From contig CANQDN010000045.1 of assembly GCA_947593275.1 (NCBI GenBank), positions 1 through 10,139 on the forward strand: a DNA stretch of 10,139 bases, in the 5' to 3' direction. Source of the DNA: an uncultured Bacilli bacterium (GTDB lineage Bacteria > Bacillota_I > Bacilli_A > RF39 > UBA660). Shown here in pieces: positions 7,785-10,139 of the stretch. A program made the translations under genes and the position numbers. The notes beneath the pieces were generated by a model. That model worked only from the letters and a program-made list of their open reading frames with translations, was not told where the DNA came from and did no database searches. How positions within the stretch are numbered: the first letter of the stretch is position 1; each line of letters begins with the position of its first letter.

Positions 7785-7926
7785 AATTAAGATAAGCATT
7801 AGGATAAACATCAATAGATGTAGAGCCTTTTGGTTTACTAATAAAGTATTCCAGAACCAAAACCCCCTTTAGGTAATTAGTAAGTGAGGATATACTAATT
7901 AGCAGGCTCTTCCTAATGCTTAATTA
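7785..7926. ncRNA. Candidate structured RNA, copy 2 (strand unresolved)
   Basis: A gene-free stretch folds into a closed, branched structure. The outer stem is 11 perfect bp (7794-7804 with 7911-7921). Inside lie a hairpin ACATC/GATGT (7808-7821), a stem AGAGCC/GGCTCT (7822-7827 with 7905-7910), a hairpin TTTTGGTT/AACCAAAA (7828-7835 with 7855-7862) topped by TACT/AGTA, and a 9-bp hairpin TAATTAGTA/TACTAATTA (7874-7882 with 7893-7901). The minus strand carries AGGGGGTTTTGGTT (7868-7855) and TGATGTTTATC (7813-7803), both also present at 72-135. On the minus strand a TATAAT at 7923-7928 precedes it and the U-rich end of the LCP terminator follows. On the plus strand it stands alone after that terminator. 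The family is unknown to me. Confidence 0.5.
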
Positions 7927-7966
7927 TATTTTAAATGGTAAAAGGTCATTTGTAAAGAAATTTCGT

Positions 7967-7982
7967 TCGACAGAAATCGACA
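7967..7982. repeat. Two direct TCGACA repeats, 10 bp apart
   Basis: TCGACA occurs at 7967-7972 and 7977-7982, one helical turn apart, just beyond the stop codon of the HTH gene. CG-containing hexamers are uncommon in this AT-rich window, so the pair may be a protein site. Its position at a gene's 3' end gives no clear target promoter, except perhaps one for a minus-strand structured RNA. Confidence 0.25.
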
Positions 7983-7987
7983 CTAGA

Positions 7988-8434
7988 TTATTTGAGGTAT
8001 TTTGGAGAATCTGTTTTGCCTAAAAGATAGTCAGCGGATATTTTATAATTACTGCATATATAATAAATAAATGAAGTAGAAATAAGGAAACGGCCCTTTT
8101 CATAATCAGCGATTACTGAATGGGTGGTATTTAGTTTTTTGGCTAGTTTTTCTTGGGTTAGATTATTTTCTTTACGAAATTCTTTTAATCTTTTACCGGT
8201 AAGAGTTTTATCTATTTCTTTGGTGTAGTTGGGATAAGTTTTAGTAGTTGTAAAATTAAGCATATAATCTAAAGATACATTAAAATAATTGCATAATGTG
8301 TTTAAGTGTTTTAAGGGAATTGTTACATATTCTTTTTCATACTTATTATATAAAGTATACTCTAAACCAATAATTTTAGCTAATTCTTTTTGTGAGAGAT
8401 TGTTTTTAACTCTTAACTCATTAATTTTAAACAT
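7988..8434 (-). CDS. Double XRE-type helix-turn-helix regulator
   Basis: This 148-residue cytoplasmic protein consists of two Cro/C1-type HTH domains in tandem, about 4-58 (LRVKNNLSQKELAKIIG ... NVSLDYML) and about 81-138 (FRKENNLTQEKLAKKLN ... KISADYLLG), joined by about 20 residues. The two halves resemble each other and probably arose by duplication. There is no peptidase, sensor or membrane part. The ATG has GGTGA 6 bases upstream. It is divergent from the surface-protein gene across 161 bases holding a 14-bp palindrome, the usual layout of a local repressor, so control of that gene and of itself is the simplest inference. The DNA target and inducer are not visible. Confidence 0.85.
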   Translation of the reverse strand: MFKINELRVKNNLSQKELAKIIGLEYTLYNKYEKEYVTIPLKHLNTLCNYFNVSLDYMLNFTTTKTYPNYTKEIDKTLTGKRLKEFRKENNLTQEKLAKKLNTTHSVIADYEKGRFLISTSFIYYICSNYKISADYLLGKTDSPKYLK

Positions 8435-8508
8435 TATACTTCACCATGTTTATTTTCTCATTAAGTTAAGTTTTTCTAAACTATCATTGAAATTATCCGA
8501 CATTTTTC

Positions 8509-8537
8509 TTGACTTTTGACGTATACCGGATTATAAT
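8509..8537 (+). promoter_or_regulatory. Promoter of the surface-protein gene
   Basis: TTGACT (8509-8514) and TATAAT (8532-8537) are 17 bases apart, the strongest sigma-A promoter in the window. The expected start point is near 8544. I found no convincing promoter for the divergent HTH gene. Confidence 0.8.
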
Positions 8538-8548
8538 TTTAGTATAAG

Positions 8549-8562
8549 TTAGAAATTTCTAA
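8549..8562. promoter_or_regulatory. 14-bp palindrome, candidate operator
   Basis: TTAGAAATTTCTAA is a perfect palindrome just after the expected transcription start of the surface-protein gene, where a bound repressor would block initiation or early elongation. A single half-site TTTCTAA recurs at 8473-8479, nearer the HTH gene. It is the best candidate site for the divergent HTH protein. Confidence 0.45.
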
Positions 8563-8595
8563 TATAGTTGATAATAGAAAGAGGGAAGATAATAA

Positions 8596-10065
8596 TTGAA
8601 ATATGAGAAAATAAACAAAAAATATACTAATATTATAATTATAAGTTTAGTTGTAATAATTATTGGAAGTGCATTAGTATTAAATATAACAAAAGCTAAA
8701 TACAAAACTACTGTTAGTGTACCAATAGTTAGTGGAACTGTTAATTATTCCGGTGGTAATGCTGATTTAAATGTAGTAGCTATGTATAAGCCTGAAAATG
8801 ACGAGGAAGATGATGTTAGTAAATGGATAAGTATAGATGAAGCACCAGGGAATGCTTATACCATTGATGAAAATCAAACTAAATGTACTATTGGTGGTAA
8901 ATATGATACAAGCAACCAAATAAAAATAGGTTATGATGGAACATCAGTTACAGTAACAGGTTTAACAAAACCAAAAACTAAATGTAATATTTATTTTGTT
9001 AAAAAAGTTATTGCAAGAGATGTAATACTTGATAATTCTAGTGTTATATATGACACTCCAGACTTTAGTAAAACAGCTTGTGCTACTTGTGGAGATAATA
9101 AATCAGGTTTATATGAAACAGAAGATGACTTTGGAACAAGTTATTATTTTAGAGGAACAGTAAATGATAACTGGGTTAAATTTGGAAAAGCAAAAGAAGA
9201 AGATGGAACTAAAAAAGATATATGGTGGCGAATCGTCCGAATAAATGGTGATGGAACAATAAGATTAATTTATGCTGGTACTGGAGATAGTGCACCATCA
9301 ACTACAGGGTCACAAACAAGTGCAATAATAAACCAAAAATTTAACGAATCATCTAATGATAATATGTATGTTGGCTATCAATATAAATCTGGTGATATGC
9401 ATGGATATGGTAAAGGTACAACGAATAGTAATGTATTGGATAGTTTAAATACATGGTTTAAGGAAAACTTAAATGATGAATGGAAAGATGGTTATGGTAG
9501 AATAGATCCTAACGCAGGATTTTGCAATGATCGAAGTGGATCGACTGATCCTGGTACTTCATGGAATGAAAAAACAATGTCAGATACCGGAGGAACTGAA
9601 AACACTGAAACATATTATGGCTCTTTTTTAAGGTGGTCTAAGATACAGCCAAACTTAAAATGTAGTACCACTTATAATAAAAATAAGGATTATTTCACAT
9701 ATGCAAAATCAATAGGAATAGAATCAAATGAAAATGGAAAAATAATTGGAACGCAAAGTTTAGATTATCCAGTAGGACTTATAACTGCTGATGAAGTAGC
9801 CTTTGCTGGCGCAGCAAATGGAAAGGCTAATTCAGGCTTTTGGCTAAATACAGGTCAGGAGTATTGGACTATGTCTCCGGATTACTTTGATGGTGGTATC
9901 TCTTATGTTTTTTACGTTGGTAAGAATGGTACTCTTTACCATAGTATACATGGTCTGTATGGTCTACGTCCTGTAATAAATCTGAAGGCTGATACAAAGT
10001 TAACATTTTTACATCCAGATCAAGCAGATAAAGGAACTAATTCTAATCCATATATAGTTAAATAG
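8596..10065 (+). CDS. Membrane-anchored surface protein with C-terminal lectin-like domain
   Basis: The 489-residue product starts at a TTG that directly follows an in-frame TAA. No in-frame ATG precedes the hydrophobic segment, and GAGGG lies about 10 bases upstream, so the TTG is very likely real. Residues 12-31 form a membrane anchor or uncleaved signal. An extracellular beta-rich region follows (about 38-137). From about 180 the sequence resembles a family common in gut Bacillota: WWRIVRINGDGTIRLIY (210-226), YPVGLITADEVAFAG (391-405), YWTMSP (423-428) and GLRPVINL (456-463), ending GTNSNPYIV. This C-terminal part is similar to DUF6273 and to the C-type-lectin/formylglycine-enzyme fold; the assignment is from motif memory. 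Six cysteines could pair as 97-130, 162-165 and 310-356. There is no LPXTG motif. The ligand is unknown. It is divergent from the HTH gene. Confidence 0.75.
   Translation: MKYEKINKKYTNIIIISLVVIIIGSALVLNITKAKYKTTVSVPIVSGTVNYSGGNADLNVVAMYKPENDEEDDVSKWISIDEAPGNAYTIDENQTKCTIGGKYDTSNQIKIGYDGTSVTVTGLTKPKTKCNIYFVKKVIARDVILDNSSVIYDTPDFSKTACATCGDNKSGLYETEDDFGTSYYFRGTVNDNWVKFGKAKEEDGTKKDIWWRIVRINGDGTIRLIYAGTGDSAPSTTGSQTSAIINQKFNESSNDNMYVGYQYKSGDMHGYGKGTTNSNVLDSLNTWFKENLNDEWKDGYGRIDPNAGFCNDRSGSTDPGTSWNEKTMSDTGGTENTETYYGSFLRWSKIQPNLKCSTTYNKNKDYFTYAKSIGIESNENGKIIGTQSLDYPVGLITADEVAFAGAANGKANSGFWLNTGQEYWTMSPDYFDGGISYVFYVGKNGTLYHSIHGLYGLRPVINLKADTKLTFLHPDQADKGTNSNPYIVK
9865..9990 (+). other. Possible hypervariable region of the surface protein
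   Basis: In codons 427-459, 28 of 33 end in T or C and all six glycines are GGT, against 17 of 33 T/C endings in the preceding 33 codons. Bases 9871-9980 are 23% A and 41% T, against 31% A and 26% T in 9761-9870 (counted by hand). In a diversity-generating retroelement, adenines in a template (often AAY codons) are randomised, which leaves NNY codons and fewer A in the variable copy at the C-terminus of a lectin-fold protein. The position and fold agree, but neither template nor reverse transcriptase is in the window. Confidence 0.3.
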
Positions 10066-10102
10066 CTTGCCAATGCTGCTTTCTAACTTATTCATTGGCA
10101 AG
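10066..10102. repeat. 10-bp inverted repeat directly after the stop codon
   Basis: CTTGCCAATG (10066-10075) and CATTGGCAAG (10093-10102) are perfect complements around a 17-base spacer, beginning at the first base after the TAG. No U-run follows, so it is not a typical terminator. It could stabilise the mRNA 3' end, be a recombinase or regulator site, or form a cruciform. Confidence 0.5.
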
Positions 10103-10120
10103 AATATAAAACTTCATTGT

Positions 10121-10139
10121 GAGAGAATCTTTTTCTCTC
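10121..10139. repeat. Short hairpin at the window edge, possible terminator
   Basis: GAGAGAA (10121-10127) pairs with TTCTCTC (10133-10139) around TCTTT. The window ends at the last stem base, so whether a U-tract follows cannot be seen. It may be the terminator of the surface-protein gene. Confidence 0.4.

Noticed and set aside
72..7868. The inverted pair of 14-mers as ends of a transposon or invertible element
   Set aside because: Core chromosomal genes such as recG lie between them, no transposase or recombinase is present, and no target duplication is visible; kept only as an alternative.
7966..7972. TTCGACA as a Spo0A box (complement TGTCGAA)
   Set aside because: The 7-mer matches, but it lies at the 3' end of a gene with no promoter clearly in range, and nothing in the window suggests sporulation.
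8289..8519. Plus-strand open frame of 76 codons
   Set aside because: It is antisense to the HTH gene and runs through the divergent promoter region; its composition is that of a shadow frame.
8495..8530. Inverted ATCCG...CGGAT flanking the surface-gene -35 element
   Set aside because: Only 5 bp per arm and about 26 bases apart, which is within chance for this region.

Overview
The window is AT-rich, tightly packed bacterial chromosome with Shine-Dalgarno led genes, sigma-A type promoters and intrinsic terminators. The protein families (RecG, an LCP-PASTA wall protein, a Clostridia/Bacilli-type glucosaminidase with a dockerin, and surface proteins ending in a C-type-lectin-like domain with a GLRPVINL motif) point to a low-GC Bacillota, most likely an uncultured gut Bacilli lineage such as RF39 or an Erysipelotrichales relative. 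The taxonomy is inference from gene style, not a marker-gene result.

Layout. 1-200: a recG-side terminator and a candidate structured RNA. 201-2186 (-): recG, with its own promoter. 2264-5592 (-): a two-gene operon encoding a membrane-anchored cohesin/cadherin-like protein and, upstream of it, a secreted SH3-glucosaminidase-dockerin protein. 5593-5752: a divergent promoter region carrying three TGTAAH half-sites at an exact 11-bp period, the WalR box pattern. 5753-7723 (+): an LCP (LytR-CpsA-Psr) protein with a PASTA domain and an acidic tail, followed by a strong terminator. 7785-7926: a second candidate structured RNA sharing two sequence blocks with the first. 7988-8434 (-): a tandem double-HTH repressor-like protein. 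8435-8595: a divergent regulatory region with a sigma-A promoter and a 14-bp perfect palindrome. 8596-10065 (+): a membrane-anchored surface protein, TTG start, with a C-terminal lectin-like region of unusual codon composition. 10066-10139: two inverted repeats.

How the genes fit together. The centre of the window reads as a cell-envelope module. A peptidoglycan hydrolase with a dockerin and a membrane protein with a cohesin are made from one transcript, so the second could hold the first at the cell surface. The divergent LCP protein would attach polymers to the wall, and both promoters flank the same WalR-like array. The right end is a separate unit: a surface protein next to a divergent HTH regulator, whose C-terminus looks like a possible hypervariable (DGR-type) region, although no reverse transcriptase or template repeat lies in the window.
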